From contig NZ_JANQBB010000001.1 of assembly GCF_024721975.1 (NCBI RefSeq), forward strand, positions 806,001 through 870,000: a stretch of DNA of 64,000 bases, written 5' to 3'. The notes beneath the pieces were generated by a model. It saw nothing but the letters and a program-made list of their open reading frames with translations. It had not been told where the DNA came from and ran no database searches. The DNA is from Paenibacillus endoradicis (GTDB lineage Bacteria; Bacillota; Bacilli; Paenibacillales; Paenibacillaceae). Below, piece by piece: positions 54,711-62,975 of the stretch (position 1 is its first letter; every line of letters begins with the position of its first letter). Position numbers and translations under genes: made by a program.

Positions 54711-55577
54711 ATGTATAAGAACAAAATAATGTTCCTTTCAATAGTTCTTACTTTCAGTTTATTAACGGCATGTGGTACTAGCAACAATACAGCGGCAGAT
54801 GATAATCATACTGCAGGTCACGTGGCAACACAAAATGATTCAAACGCAGCTGAACATAGCGGTCATGCAACTACTAAGCAAACAGAAAGTCATTTACAAG
54901 CTTCTTTTTCCTTCGATACAAATCAAACAAAAGCTAATGAAGAAACAACATTGACGATCCAAATTAATGATCATGATGGTCAACCTGTTAATAACTTTGA
55001 GCTAAACCATGAGAAATTGCTTCATCTCATCATGGTCAATGAAGACTTATCATATTTCAATCACATACACCCAGAATTTGTTGGTGACGGTAAGTTCACA
55101 ATAAATACGACTTTCCCTGTCGGTGGAGAGTATAAGCTCTTTGCTGACTTTATTCCAAGCGGAGGGTCCAGCACTACGCTAAGTGAGCGGATACAAGTAG
55201 AAGGGAAAGAGAAAATTCCAGTCGCTATTACAGCTGACAAGAAGTTGGTAACAGAAGTTGATGGTAAAGAGATTACACTTTCGCTAAGCGGAACTAAGCC
55301 GAATGAAGAGGTAACGTTAACGTTTAATATAGTAGATGCTAACAGTAAGCATGGAATTGACAACTTAGAACAATACTTAGGTGCTGTCGGTCATGTCGTA
55401 ATCCTTTCCGCAGATGCAGAGCAATATATTCATGTTCATCCGTTAGATGAGAAATCTACAGGACCAATTGCTGAGTTTGCTACATCATTCCCAACTAGCG
55501 GTACCTACAAGTTATGGGGACAATTTCAGCAAGATGGAGAAGTATTTACCGTTCCTTTCGTCGTTGATGTGAAGTAA
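54711..55577 (+). CDS. His-rich lipoprotein of the copper operon
   Basis: 288 residues. Lipoprotein signal with lipobox LTACG, then a His-rich, disordered stretch (HTAGHVATQ; EHSGHATTK), then two beta domains with repeated patterns: HLIMVNEDLSYFNHIHPEF and later VVILSADAEQYIHVHPLDEK, each with a H-x-H-P motif, and FPVGGEYKLFADF / FPTSGTYKLWGQF. The duplicated domain resembles YtkA/FixH-like or 'secreted metal-binding' proteins and may bind copper outside the membrane. It follows copA by 30 bases. Binding is inferred from His pattern and context. Confidence 0.78.
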   Translation: MYKNKIMFLSIVLTFSLLTACGTSNNTAADDNHTAGHVATQNDSNAAEHSGHATTKQTESHLQASFSFDTNQTKANEETTLTIQINDHDGQPVNNFELNHEKLLHLIMVNEDLSYFNHIHPEFVGDGKFTINTTFPVGGEYKLFADFIPSGGSSTTLSERIQVEGKEKIPVAITADKKLVTEVDGKEITLSLSGTKPNEEVTLTFNIVDANSKHGIDNLEQYLGAVGHVVILSADAEQYIHVHPLDEKSTGPIAEFATSFPTSGTYKLWGQFQQDGEVFTVPFVVDVK

Positions 55578-55608
55578 TTGGATAAATCCAACTAGAAGGA
55601 GTACCGAG

Positions 55609-56232
55609 ATGTTAGACACGATAAAAATTGCAATAAGCCCACCAATCCAGGTGGGTGGAATTCTTTTTACTGTAGAGCAGCTTACCACAATCGGAGTTGT
55701 CTTAGGTCCAAATGTAAAGATTGAAATGACACCTTTTGGGCAACTTTATATGGAAGTTCCCTTAGTCGAGCGAGAATTAATTACAGAAAAGCTTGAGTAT
55801 GCAGGGTTAGAAGTAAATCCCGCAGGATTTGTTACAAAAAGCTTAATTGCTTGTAATTTTTGTAAAGGTGCTGAGGAAGCTGGCCTTGCAGTAGCCCAAA
55901 CTTTAAATGTTTCAATCGCAGGAATTAAGACACCGATGCCGATCAAAATAGGCTATGCTGGTTGTGCTCTTGGAACAAGCGAACCTTTATTGAAAGATAT
56001 TAGTGTCGTCAAAATGCGTAATACGTATGAAATATTCATAGGTGGCGAACCGAAAGGACTCAAAGCCTCGCTTGCTCAATCACTAATATCAGGAGTACAG
56101 GAAGAGCAGCTTGTTCCGATTGTTATGGCACTTATTCATTACTATAATGAGCACGCTAAAGGAAAAGAGAAGTTCAAGAAATTCATTCAGCGCGTTACGC
56201 TGGAGCGTTTACAACAGTTAATCGCAACATAG
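55609..56232 (+). CDS. Nitrite/sulfite reductase-like (siroheme-type) small protein
   Basis: 207 residues resembling one half of the NirB/CysI C-terminal region: GVVLGPNVKIEMTPFGQLYM (ferredoxin-like half), LIACNFCKGAEEAGLAVAQT and MPIKIGYAGCALGTSEPLLKD. Real siroheme enzymes have C-x5-C and C-x3-C ligands for a [4Fe-4S]-siroheme pair; here only C82, C85 and C119 are seen, so the cluster set is changed. The gene is in the copper operon, 31 bases after the lipoprotein. It may bind a cluster, heme-like group or copper; no reductase partner domain is present. Function unknown. Confidence 0.7.
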   Translation: MLDTIKIAISPPIQVGGILFTVEQLTTIGVVLGPNVKIEMTPFGQLYMEVPLVERELITEKLEYAGLEVNPAGFVTKSLIACNFCKGAEEAGLAVAQTLNVSIAGIKTPMPIKIGYAGCALGTSEPLLKDISVVKMRNTYEIFIGGEPKGLKASLAQSLISGVQEEQLVPIVMALIHYYNEHAKGKEKFKKFIQRVTLERLQQLIAT

Positions 56233-56260
56233 CACAATAGACTACAAGGAGGTGAATCAT

Positions 56261-56464
56261 ATGCAAGAGGCAATCGTCAAAGTAGAAGGTATGTCTTGTC
56301 GTTCATGTGTGAATAAAATTGAAGGTGCACTTGATGCAATCGGTGTTGAAGCAAACGTAAATATGAAAGATGGCACAGTTAACGTGACATTTGATGCATC
56401 GAAAATAGACTTAGCAGTAATTGAGGGAACTATTAAAGCAAACGGATATTCTGTTTCCAAATAG
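56261..56464 (+). CDS. Second CopZ-like copper chaperone
   Basis: 67 residues from the ATG at 56261, which has AGGAGGTGA upstream (the GTG at 56252 lies within that site). One HMA domain with VEGMSCRSCVNKIEGALD. It differs in sequence from the first CopZ (52032) by many residues, so it is not a recent duplicate, and may serve the lipoprotein or siroheme-like protein rather than CopA. Last gene of the operon. Confidence 0.88.
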   Translation: MQEAIVKVEGMSCRSCVNKIEGALDAIGVEANVNMKDGTVNVTFDASKIDLAVIEGTIKANGYSVSK

Positions 56465-56490
56465 AGAAAGTTCAATGCGCATTCTTTGTT

Positions 56491-56535
56491 ACCTATTCGA
56501 TAGAGGCAGTATCTTCTTCATCGAATAGGTACTTT
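56491..56535 (+). terminator. Terminator of the copper operon
   Basis: ACCTATTCGAT and ATCGAATAGGT arms followed by a short T-rich stretch. Confidence 0.75.
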
Positions 56536-56554
56536 TATTAATTCGTTTGAATTG

Positions 56555-56812
56555 TTGAATTTCCAAAATAACCATGATATGATACTTATAAATTAAGGAT
56601 AGGGGCTGAAAAGAAGCATGTACAATTTCTTGTAGAAATATAAATTATTAAAACTATGAAGGCTTATTTTCGTATGTTTTATTTTTTATATGCAAGAAAG
56701 TTGCTACATCTTTTCACTCAGAAAATATATCCTACTCTAACTCTATTTTGGGTTAGTTTAACTGTATTTATTTGAGCTACAAGAATGGTAACTTTCTTGT
56801 AGCTCTTTATTT
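56555..56812 (+). promoter_or_regulatory. Promoter and antibiotic-type attenuator leader of the ABC-F gene
   Basis: TTGAAT-17-TATGAT (56555-56583) starts a leader of about 245 bases. Just before the gene is a strong terminator: GAGCTACAAGAA (56774-56785), loop, TTCTTGTAGCTC (56794-56805) and T-run. The sequence TTTCTTGTAG at 56626-56635 duplicates the terminator's 3' arm and can pair with its 5' arm, giving an alternative antiterminator fold. This layout is that of inducible ABC-F genes controlled by ribosome stalling. Confidence 0.7.
56618..56635 (+). CDS. Possible leader peptide MYNFL of the ABC-F attenuator
   Basis: ATG TAC AAT TTC TTG TAG, five codons, lying exactly over the competing arm TTTCTTGTAG. 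A purine-rich AAGGATAGGGG lies upstream but is ~12 bases away. If translated, a stalled ribosome here would decide whether the arm can pair. Very short, so tentative. Confidence 0.4.
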   Translation: MYNFL

Positions 56813-56834
56813 TTTTATACAGGAGGATTATATT

Positions 56835-58313
56835 ATGTCATTAATTAATGTTACCAATCTGACGTTTGCCTATGATGGCAGCTACGATAATATATTTGAG
56901 AATGTAAGCTTTCAACTTGATACCGATTGGAAGTTGGGGTTTACCGGAAGAAACGGGAGAGGGAAAACAACGTTTATGGCGTTGTTGCAAGGGAAATATG
57001 AGTATAGTGGAAACATTTCTGCTCATGTTGGTTTTGAATACTTCCCATTCCATGTGCCTAACAAGGAGAATAATACGCTCGATGTCATCCATGAGATCTT
57101 CCCTGATTATGTTCATTGGAAATTAATGCGTGAACTATCATTGCTCCAAGTTTCTGAAGATGTACTGTATCGTCCTTTTGCCTCATTATCTAATGGTGAA
57201 CAGACGAAGGTGCTATTAGCTACGTTGTTTATTAAAGAAAATAGCTTTCTTTTGATCGATGAACCAACTAACCATCTTGATATGCATGCAAGACAACTAG
57301 TCAGTAATTATCTCAATACGAAACGTGGTTATATATTAGTATCCCACGACCGCGCATTTCTCGATAACTGCGTGGACCATATCCTTTCCATCAATAAGAC
57401 AAACATCGAGATTCAAAAAGGCAACTTCTCAAGTTGGTGGGAAAATAAAGCAAGACAAGATAACTTTGAACTTGCAGAGAATGAAAAGCTTAAAAGCGAT
57501 ATTAAGAGACTATCCCATTCTGCCAAAAGAACGGGCGACTGGTCCCATGAAGTAGAGAGAACGAAAAACGGTACAAGAAGTTCTGGCAATAAAATAGATA
57601 AAGGCTATGTCGGACACAAGGCTGCGAAAATGATGAAACGTTCTAAAGCAATTGAGCAAAGACAGCAATCTGCCATTGAAGAGAAGTCCAAACTGCTCAA
57701 AAATATCGAAGGTTCTGAGCGTCTCGAACTTGCACATCTTACTTATCATAAACACCAACTTGCTGAACTTGAAAATGTATCGATTTATTACCATGATAAG
57801 AATGTAATCTCTGATGTCAGTTTTACGATTGAACAAGGGGAAAGAATAGCACTTTCGGGTATCAATGGCTCAGGGAAATCAAGTATTATCAAACTTATTT
57901 GCGGTGAGGATATGAATTTTACGGGGAGTTTCAAGAAAGATAGTCAATTAAAAATATCTTATGTATCTCAAGATACTTCACATCTGCAAGGTAATTTATC
58001 TGAATATGCTGCAAATAATGGGATCGATGAGAGTATCTTCAAAGCAATGTTACGAAAGCTAGATTTTTCAAGAGTTCAATTTGAAAAGGATATTTCGACT
58101 TTTAGTGGAGGGCAGAAGAAGAAAGTACTCATTGCAAAAAGCATAAGCGAGAGGGCTCATTTACTCGTATGGGATGAACCACTTAATTTCATTGATGTTA
58201 TTTCACGTATGCAAATTGAGGAGTTACTGCTAGAATATGCACCAACTGTTCTTTTTGTAGAGCATGATAGAGAATTTTGCAATAACGTCGCTACAAAGGT
58301 TGTTAAGCTTTAG
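56835..58313 (+). CDS. ABC-F type ribosomal protection protein (Lsa-like)
   Basis: 492 residues, two ABC cassettes and no membrane domain. Starts MSLINVTNLTFAYDGSYDN; Walker A GRNGRGKTTF and GINGSGKSS, signature LSNGEQTK and FSGGQKKK, Walker B LLIDEPTNHLD and LLVWDEPLNFID, with an inter-cassette linker (about residues 180-310) rich in Lys/Arg. N-terminal MSLI...FAYDGSYDN and the compact size fit the Lsa/Vga group, which confers lincosamide, streptogramin A and pleuromutilin resistance by displacing drug from the ribosome. The start is the ATG at 56835 after AGGAGGAT. The antibiotics covered cannot be predicted. Confidence 0.87.
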   Translation: MSLINVTNLTFAYDGSYDNIFENVSFQLDTDWKLGFTGRNGRGKTTFMALLQGKYEYSGNISAHVGFEYFPFHVPNKENNTLDVIHEIFPDYVHWKLMRELSLLQVSEDVLYRPFASLSNGEQTKVLLATLFIKENSFLLIDEPTNHLDMHARQLVSNYLNTKRGYILVSHDRAFLDNCVDHILSINKTNIEIQKGNFSSWWENKARQDNFELAENEKLKSDIKRLSHSAKRTGDWSHEVERTKNGTRSSGNKIDKGYVGHKAAKMMKRSKAIEQRQQSAIEEKSKLLKNIEGSERLELAHLTYHKHQLAELENVSIYYHDKNVISDVSFTIEQGERIALSGINGSGKSSIIKLICGEDMNFTGSFKKDSQLKISYVSQDTSHLQGNLSEYAANNGIDESIFKAMLRKLDFSRVQFEKDISTFSGGQKKKVLIAKSISERAHLLVWDEPLNFIDVISRMQIEELLLEYAPTVLFVEHDREFCNNVATKVVKL

Positions 58314-58370
58314 AATAGCTTTTTTGTATGCTATTGGACGATTGTAGTAAGGGCATAAAAGGAGAATCAG

Positions 58371-59090
58371 ATGAAAAAATATATTATTTTTGGCGCTAGT
58401 CAAGGATTAGGAGATGCTTTTGTTAAAGGACTACCAACTGCTGGAGATCATGTTTGGATAGTATCTAGAAGAAGACCTGATAGTTTGGATCTACAAGATG
58501 GAGTCCATCGAAGTTGGATTCAGGCAGATCTAGCTGAACAGCATGTTGCGAAGAAAATAGTAGCTTCACTTCAAGAAGAGATGTTAGATGTGCTCATATA
58601 TAATGTAGGTATCTGGGAAAAGTCTGGGTTCGAGGATGAATATAACTTTGACCACGATGATCCTGTAGATATTGCTAACATTATTCACGTAAATATGACC
58701 TCAACAATAACTTGCATTCAAGCATTATTGCCTAATTTACGGAAATCGGAAGCAGGTAAGGTTATTCTCATCGGCTCTTCGGCTGGATTAGATCACACCA
58801 ATAATTCTCAAGTTTCTTTTGTCGCTTCCAAATTCGGTCTACGTGGAATAACAAATGCCTTAAGAGAGCATGTAAGGAAGGATGGTATTACAGTCACTTG
58901 TATCAACCCAGGTGAGCTAGCAGCCGATATTCCTTATGAAGACGGTCCTGATAAGGCGATTAATGAATATAATGGAACCCGTATTCCAGTTCAAGATATG
59001 ATATCACTTGTGAAGTGTGTAATTAGTCTTTCTAGAGCAGCTTGTGTTAAAGAAATTAATGTTCCTGCAATAACTGATACAAATGCATAA
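58371..59090 (+). CDS. Short-chain dehydrogenase/reductase
   Basis: 239 residues. IIFGASQGLGDAFVKGLPT is the cofactor loop (variant of TGxxxGxG), NVGIW holds the N-A-G-type motif (N-V-G), Ser in VILIGSSAG, and the catalytic Y-x-x-x-K position reads FVASKFG: Tyr is replaced by Phe (SFVASKFGLRG). Loss of the Tyr suggests a non-classical or inactive enzyme; the Lys is kept. Sits between the ABC-F gene and an ABC-F 3' remnant. AAAGGAG precedes the ATG. Confidence 0.8.
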   Translation: MKKYIIFGASQGLGDAFVKGLPTAGDHVWIVSRRRPDSLDLQDGVHRSWIQADLAEQHVAKKIVASLQEEMLDVLIYNVGIWEKSGFEDEYNFDHDDPVDIANIIHVNMTSTITCIQALLPNLRKSEAGKVILIGSSAGLDHTNNSQVSFVASKFGLRGITNALREHVRKDGITVTCINPGELAADIPYEDGPDKAINEYNGTRIPVQDMISLVKCVISLSRAACVKEINVPAITDTNA

Positions 59091-59096
59091 TTGTAA

Positions 59097-59177
59097 GAAT
59101 ATGCTCCAACAGTTCTATTTATAGTACATGATAGTGAGTTTTTCAATAACGTCTCTACAATTGTTATTAAACTTTGA
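59097..59177 (+). pseudogene. 3'-end remnant of a second ABC-F gene copy
   Basis: 27 codons in one frame including a TGA stop, aligning without gaps to the last 27 codons of the ABC-F gene (58233-58313). By my count about 65 of 81 bases and 19 of 26 residues agree (EYAPTVLF, HD.EF, NNV, KL). No start, no upstream ABC-F sequence. The SDR gene separates it from the intact copy. Downstream, the gap to 59290 holds only an imperfect hairpin (59220-59247). Confidence 0.75.
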
Positions 59178-59295
59178 CGTTGCTAGTTCTTTAATATGAC
59201 TTCTATAGCACAATTCCAGATCAGCGGCGATGTAACTTCGTCGCTGATAATCCGACATAGACACAAGGTAAGTATTTACAAATGAATGAAAACAA

Positions 59296-59368
59296 TTGCG
59301 TAATGTAATAAACTATATTATATTAGTTGATGTATCAACTATTGACTAATCAATTATTGATACATCAA
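59296..59368 (+). promoter_or_regulatory. Nitroreductase promoter with paired MarR-type operators
   Basis: TTGCGT-17-TATATT (59296-59324), then TTGATGTATCAA (59327-59338) and its exact reverse complement TTGATACATCAA (59357-59368). Related TTGA-N4-TCAA sites lie before the MarR gene at 60099 and 60114. Confidence 0.65.
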
Positions 59369-59401
59369 TAAAATAACCCATCTAAGAGGAGACTACACAT
59401 C

Positions 59402-60040
59402 ATGAGAAAATATCAGAAAACGAATGACTTTAATGAGATCCTAAACGGTCGTCGCTCGATCAAAGTTTATGACCCAAGTGTAAAAATCAGCCGTGAAGAA
59501 ATGACTGAAATATTAGAACAAACTTCAACAGCTCCATCTTCAATTAATATGCAGCCTTGGCGCTTTGTCGTAATTGATAGTGAGGAAGGAAAAGCGACGA
59601 TAGCCCCTCTTGCACAATTCAATAAAGACAAAGTATCAAGTTCTTCGGCAGTAATCGCTTTGTTTGCAGATAAAAACAATTTTGATTATTCTGAAGAGAT
59701 TTATGGTACAGCAGTGGAATTAGGATATATGCCTGAAGAAGTTAAAAATGCTCAACTCGGTTATTTCAAAGGACTTTATGCTAACATGACTGATGAAGTA
59801 ATGAAAGATACGATTATGTTGGATTCAGGACTTGTCGCTATGCAACTTATGCTTGTTGCACGTGCTCACGGATATGATACGAATCCAATCGGTGGTTATG
59901 AGAAAGAGCTTATTGCCGAGGCTTTTGGGCTTGACAAAAACCGCTACATCCCGGTGATGTTGATTACAATTGGTAAAGCTGCAAGTGAAGGGTTCCAATC
60001 CTATCGACTGCCTGTTGAAACAACTACGGTATGGAAATAA
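59402..60040 (+). CDS. NAD(P)H nitroreductase family protein
   Basis: 212 residues. The N-terminal NGRRSIKVYDPSVKIS with the R-R-S FMN-phosphate site, APSSINMQPWRF and the C-terminal IGGYEKELIAEAFGL are typical of YdgI/YodC-like FMN-dependent nitro/quinone reductases. AGGAGA lies before the ATG. The TTGA...TCAA operators upstream imply control by the MarR-type regulator encoded next. Probable role: detoxification of quinones or nitroaromatics. Confidence 0.87.
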   Translation: MRKYQKTNDFNEILNGRRSIKVYDPSVKISREEMTEILEQTSTAPSSINMQPWRFVVIDSEEGKATIAPLAQFNKDKVSSSSAVIALFADKNNFDYSEEIYGTAVELGYMPEEVKNAQLGYFKGLYANMTDEVMKDTIMLDSGLVAMQLMLVARAHGYDTNPIGGYEKELIAEAFGLDKNRYIPVMLITIGKAASEGFQSYRLPVETTTVWK

Positions 60041-60064
60041 TACAGACTCTCCTTTAGTACAAGT

Positions 60065-60125
60065 TGCAATATTTTATATAGTACTTTAATATATTAATTG
60101 ATAGCTCAATGATTGAGTGCTCAAC
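60065..60125 (+). promoter_or_regulatory. Promoter and operators of the MarR gene
   Basis: TTGCAA-17-TAATAT (60065-60093), then TTGATAGCTCAA (60099-60110) and TTGAGTGCTCAA (60114-60125), matching the nitroreductase operator pattern and suggesting autoregulation. Confidence 0.6.
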
Positions 60126-60182
60126 TGGAAGATATACATTTATGTATTTCTTAAATATATTAAGCACTCGGGAGGTCAATTG

Positions 60183-60611
60183 ATGGATTGCGAATTTTCA
60201 GAACAAGAACATATTCTACACATTTTAAAAGGTTTAGGTAATTCAGTTAATCCTAAGTTTGAACGTTGTACCGGTATTAGCTCATCACGATACGATTTAT
60301 TGTATCAATTATATATTGCTGATGAAGTGAATCAATCGACACTTCAAAAAGCAGTGAATATTGACAGTGCAGCTATCACTAGGCATCTAAAGCAACTTGA
60401 ATTAGAAGGTATGGTTTCAAGATGGAAAAGCCAAGCTGATAATAGAGTTACTTTCGTTCGGCTCACAGATAATGGACGTAATCAGATTGAAGTTTACAAA
60501 AAGGAGAAAATTAATTTTCTATCCCAAATGATGCATGATTTTGATGCAGAGGAGTTAAAAATATTATCTAACATGCTCACACGCATGCAACACAATATTA
60601 TTAAGTATTAA
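60183..60611 (+). CDS. MarR family transcriptional regulator
   Basis: 142 residues from the ATG at 60183 (GGGAGGTC upstream). Helices include ISSSRYDLLYQLYIADEVNQ, the recognition region LQKAVNIDSAAITRHLKQLE and wing SQADNRVTFVRLTD. One cysteine near the N-terminus (MDCEF) and another at FERCTGISS could sense electrophiles as in YodB/OhrR-type proteins; this is a guess. It is transcribed with the monooxygenase downstream (59-base gap) and is the likely regulator of the adjacent nitroreductase. Confidence 0.88.
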   Translation: MDCEFSEQEHILHILKGLGNSVNPKFERCTGISSSRYDLLYQLYIADEVNQSTLQKAVNIDSAAITRHLKQLELEGMVSRWKSQADNRVTFVRLTDNGRNQIEVYKKEKINFLSQMMHDFDAEELKILSNMLTRMQHNIIKY

Positions 60612-60670
60612 ACTTATTATTTATTAGTTTTTATGTTCGAACCATAATAAAATAAAAAGGATGATTAGAC

Positions 60671-60967
60671 ATGATTATTATTCACGCAAACCTTCAAATT
60701 AAACCAGAGCAAGAACAAGCTTTTTTAGATGAAGTGAAAACACTTCTTGTAGCTTCAAGAGCAGAAGAAGGAAACATCAGTTATGAATTATTGAAAACTA
60801 CAGAACAAGAACATCGTTATACAATGGTTGAACTATGGAAAGATATACAAGCTACGACGTCCCATAATATGAGTGAACATTTCACAGCTTTTACTCAAAA
60901 AGCCCCATTGTTTATGGCAGCGCCTATGGATCTTAAAGTGTTCAGCGGTGAACCATTAAAAGCTTAA
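60671..60967 (+). CDS. Antibiotic biosynthesis monooxygenase-domain protein (putative quinol monooxygenase)
   Basis: 98 residues, a single ABM dimeric alpha/beta barrel: IIIHANLQIKPEQEQAFLDE, then EEGNISYELLKTTEQEHRYT and MVELWKDIQATTSHNMSEHF, as in YgiN-like quinol monooxygenases. It may modify quinones together with the nitroreductase. AAAGGATG precedes the ATG. Confidence 0.85.
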   Translation: MIIIHANLQIKPEQEQAFLDEVKTLLVASRAEEGNISYELLKTTEQEHRYTMVELWKDIQATTSHNMSEHFTAFTQKAPLFMAAPMDLKVFSGEPLKA

Positions 60968-60990
60968 GAAATATATCACATTGCATAAAT

Positions 60991-61036
60991 AAAAACACGA
61001 AAAACAGCCGAAAAATTTCTGTCTTTCGTGTTTTTT
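60991..61036 (+). terminator. Terminator
   Basis: AAAAACACGAAA and TTTCGTGTTTTTT arms around a 21-base loop. Confidence 0.8.
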
Positions 61037-61251
61037 CTATGATTAGAAAAATAGTTAGTTAATAATTTTTTCTCACCAAAAAAGAAGAACCTCGTGATTT
61101 ATGTAGTTGAATCTATTGTATAATAGATTCAACTACTCTATAGCCGTTTTGAAGTACATACTTAAAATAGTTCCTAGCTAGAGATAGTCGATAAATTAAT
61201 GTCATAAAATATTCGGAAATGGATATTATGATGAAGAAAAAGGATGGAATC

Positions 61252-62379
61252 ATGAAGAAGGTCATCGTAATTGGATCAGGAATTGTTGGCGCATCTACCG
61301 CATATCAATTAGCAAAATTAGGTGCAGATGTTATTATAATAGATCGAAAAGATAAAGGACAAGCAACAGATGCCGCTGCTGGTATTATCTGTCCTTGGCT
61401 TTCTCAAAGGCGTAATCAGGCTTGGTATCAGCTAGCCAAAGCAGGTGCACGTTTTTATCCAGAATTGATAGCTGACCTAGAAAGCGAAGGAGAAACAGCA
61501 ACGGGGTATTCACAAGTTGGAGCTCTAGTTATTCATAATGATTTGGAGAAGCTCAACAAAATAGAACAACGAGCACATTTACGTAAAGAGGATGCACCTG
61601 AAATCGGCACAATAACTCCACTTAACGATAAAGAAACTAAAGAACTATTTCCATTGTTAGATGAAGGCTATCATTCCATTCATATTAGCGGTGCTGCGCG
61701 TATCGATGGTCGTGCGCTTCGTGATGCTTTAATACGATCAGCAGAGAGAAACGGTGCCGAACTGATCAACGGAGATGCAACACTTCTGCATGAAGCCGAC
61801 CGAGTAATAGGTGCATCTGTCGGTGAAAAAAGCTTCTTGTCTGATCAAGTTATCATTTGCGCAGGGGCATGGGCCAATCCATTGCTCCAGCCTTTAGGCA
61901 TCAACTTTAAAGTAAGTTATCAAAAAGCACAGATTATGCATTTACAGGTTGAACACAGTCAAGACTCTGGCAATTGGCCAGTCGTTATACCACCAACGGA
62001 CCAATATCTGCTTTCTTTTGATGATCAGAAAATTGTGATAGGTGCTACTCATGAGAATGATATAGAAGGATACGATACAAGGGTCACACCTATTGGAATG
62101 CAAGAAATACTTAATAAAGGACTTGAACTCGCACCTGAAATAGCCAATAGTACATTTGAGGAAGTAAGAGTTGGATTTCGTCCATTTACACCAGGATTCC
62201 TTCCTGTGATCGGTGCAGTTCCTGGCTGGGACGGTCTTCTGGCGGCCAATGGATTAGGTGCTTCAGGATTGACAATGGGTCCATTTATAGGAAATCAGCT
62301 AGCTAAATTGGCACTTGATTTGCCTTTAGATCTAGATATAACCGAATATAATATTGGAAATGCAATGGATGTTAGTTAG
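61252..62379 (+). CDS. FAD-dependent oxidoreductase (DAO/DadA-like)
   Basis: 375 residues from the ATG at 61252 (AAGGATGG upstream). The dinucleotide-binding loop VIVIGSGIVGASTAYQLAKL is at the N-terminus, and VRVGFRPFTPGFLPVIGAVP and ANGLGASGLTMGP are the C-terminal FAD-contacting blocks of the DAO family. Members oxidise amino acids or sarcosine-like amines. The gene is monocistronic. The substrate cannot be inferred. Confidence 0.85.
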   Translation: MKKVIVIGSGIVGASTAYQLAKLGADVIIIDRKDKGQATDAAAGIICPWLSQRRNQAWYQLAKAGARFYPELIADLESEGETATGYSQVGALVIHNDLEKLNKIEQRAHLRKEDAPEIGTITPLNDKETKELFPLLDEGYHSIHISGAARIDGRALRDALIRSAERNGAELINGDATLLHEADRVIGASVGEKSFLSDQVIICAGAWANPLLQPLGINFKVSYQKAQIMHLQVEHSQDSGNWPVVIPPTDQYLLSFDDQKIVIGATHENDIEGYDTRVTPIGMQEILNKGLELAPEIANSTFEEVRVGFRPFTPGFLPVIGAVPGWDGLLAANGLGASGLTMGPFIGNQLAKLALDLPLDLDITEYNIGNAMDVS

Positions 62380-62408
62380 TCTCATTGCTGCACTTGAGAA
62401 GTTACAAC

Positions 62409-62438
62409 TTGACAAATTAGCAACACTATAGATATTAT
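62409..62438 (+). promoter_or_regulatory. Promoter of the Rrf2 gene
   Basis: TTGACA (62409-62414) and TATTAT (62433-62438), 18 bp apart. Confidence 0.6.
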
Positions 62439-62470
62439 GGACACAATAAGTCTTTAATCGAGGTGAAATG

Positions 62471-62875
62471 ATGAAATTTACAAAAGCAACGAATTATGCG
62501 TTACACACAATGTTTATGCTCGTTGAAGCTTCTCCAGTTAAGCCTGTAGGCGTTCAACAACTCGCAGAGACCCAAGGTGTTTCTCCAACATATTTATCTA
62601 AAATTTTAACGAAACTTGTCAAATCTGGATTAATTGATTCCGTATCTGGAGCAAATGGAGGGTATCGATTATCTCGCAAAAAAGAAGAGATTACGTTTTT
62701 GGATATTATTCAAGCTATCGAAGGTTCTACTTCCTTATTTGAATGCAACTTTGTTCATGGCGAAAACTGTTCGATTCAAGCTGTTATGAAGGAAGCAGAG
62801 ATGAAAATGGAGCTACATCTCAAAAACACAAAACTAACTGATTTGAGCCCAATGAAAATAAGAGCTCTTGATTGA
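62471..62875 (+). CDS. Rrf2 family transcriptional regulator
   Basis: 134 residues. The HTH covers VGVQQLAETQGVSPTYLSKI and the wing LTKLVKSGLIDSVSGANGGY. The region that carries Fe-S cysteines in IscR/NsrR has only two here (FECNFVHGENCSI, seven residues apart), so a canonical three-cysteine cluster site is not evident. The ATG at 62471 is better spaced from GAGGTG than that at 62468. Target genes unknown. Confidence 0.87.
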   Translation: MKFTKATNYALHTMFMLVEASPVKPVGVQQLAETQGVSPTYLSKILTKLVKSGLIDSVSGANGGYRLSRKKEEITFLDIIQAIEGSTSLFECNFVHGENCSIQAVMKEAEMKMELHLKNTKLTDLSPMKIRALD

Positions 62876-62903
62876 AATAACGAGAACCCATAATGTAAGA
62901 AAA

Positions 62904-62936
62904 GGAGCAGCTTGCTAAGGCAACTGCTTCTTTTTT
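62904..62936 (+). terminator. Terminator of the Rrf2 gene
   Basis: GGAGCAG and CTGCTTC arms followed by TTTTTT. Confidence 0.78.
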
Positions 62937-62975
62937 GTATGTAATCAATGGATGTTTCAAATGTACCAAGCTTAA

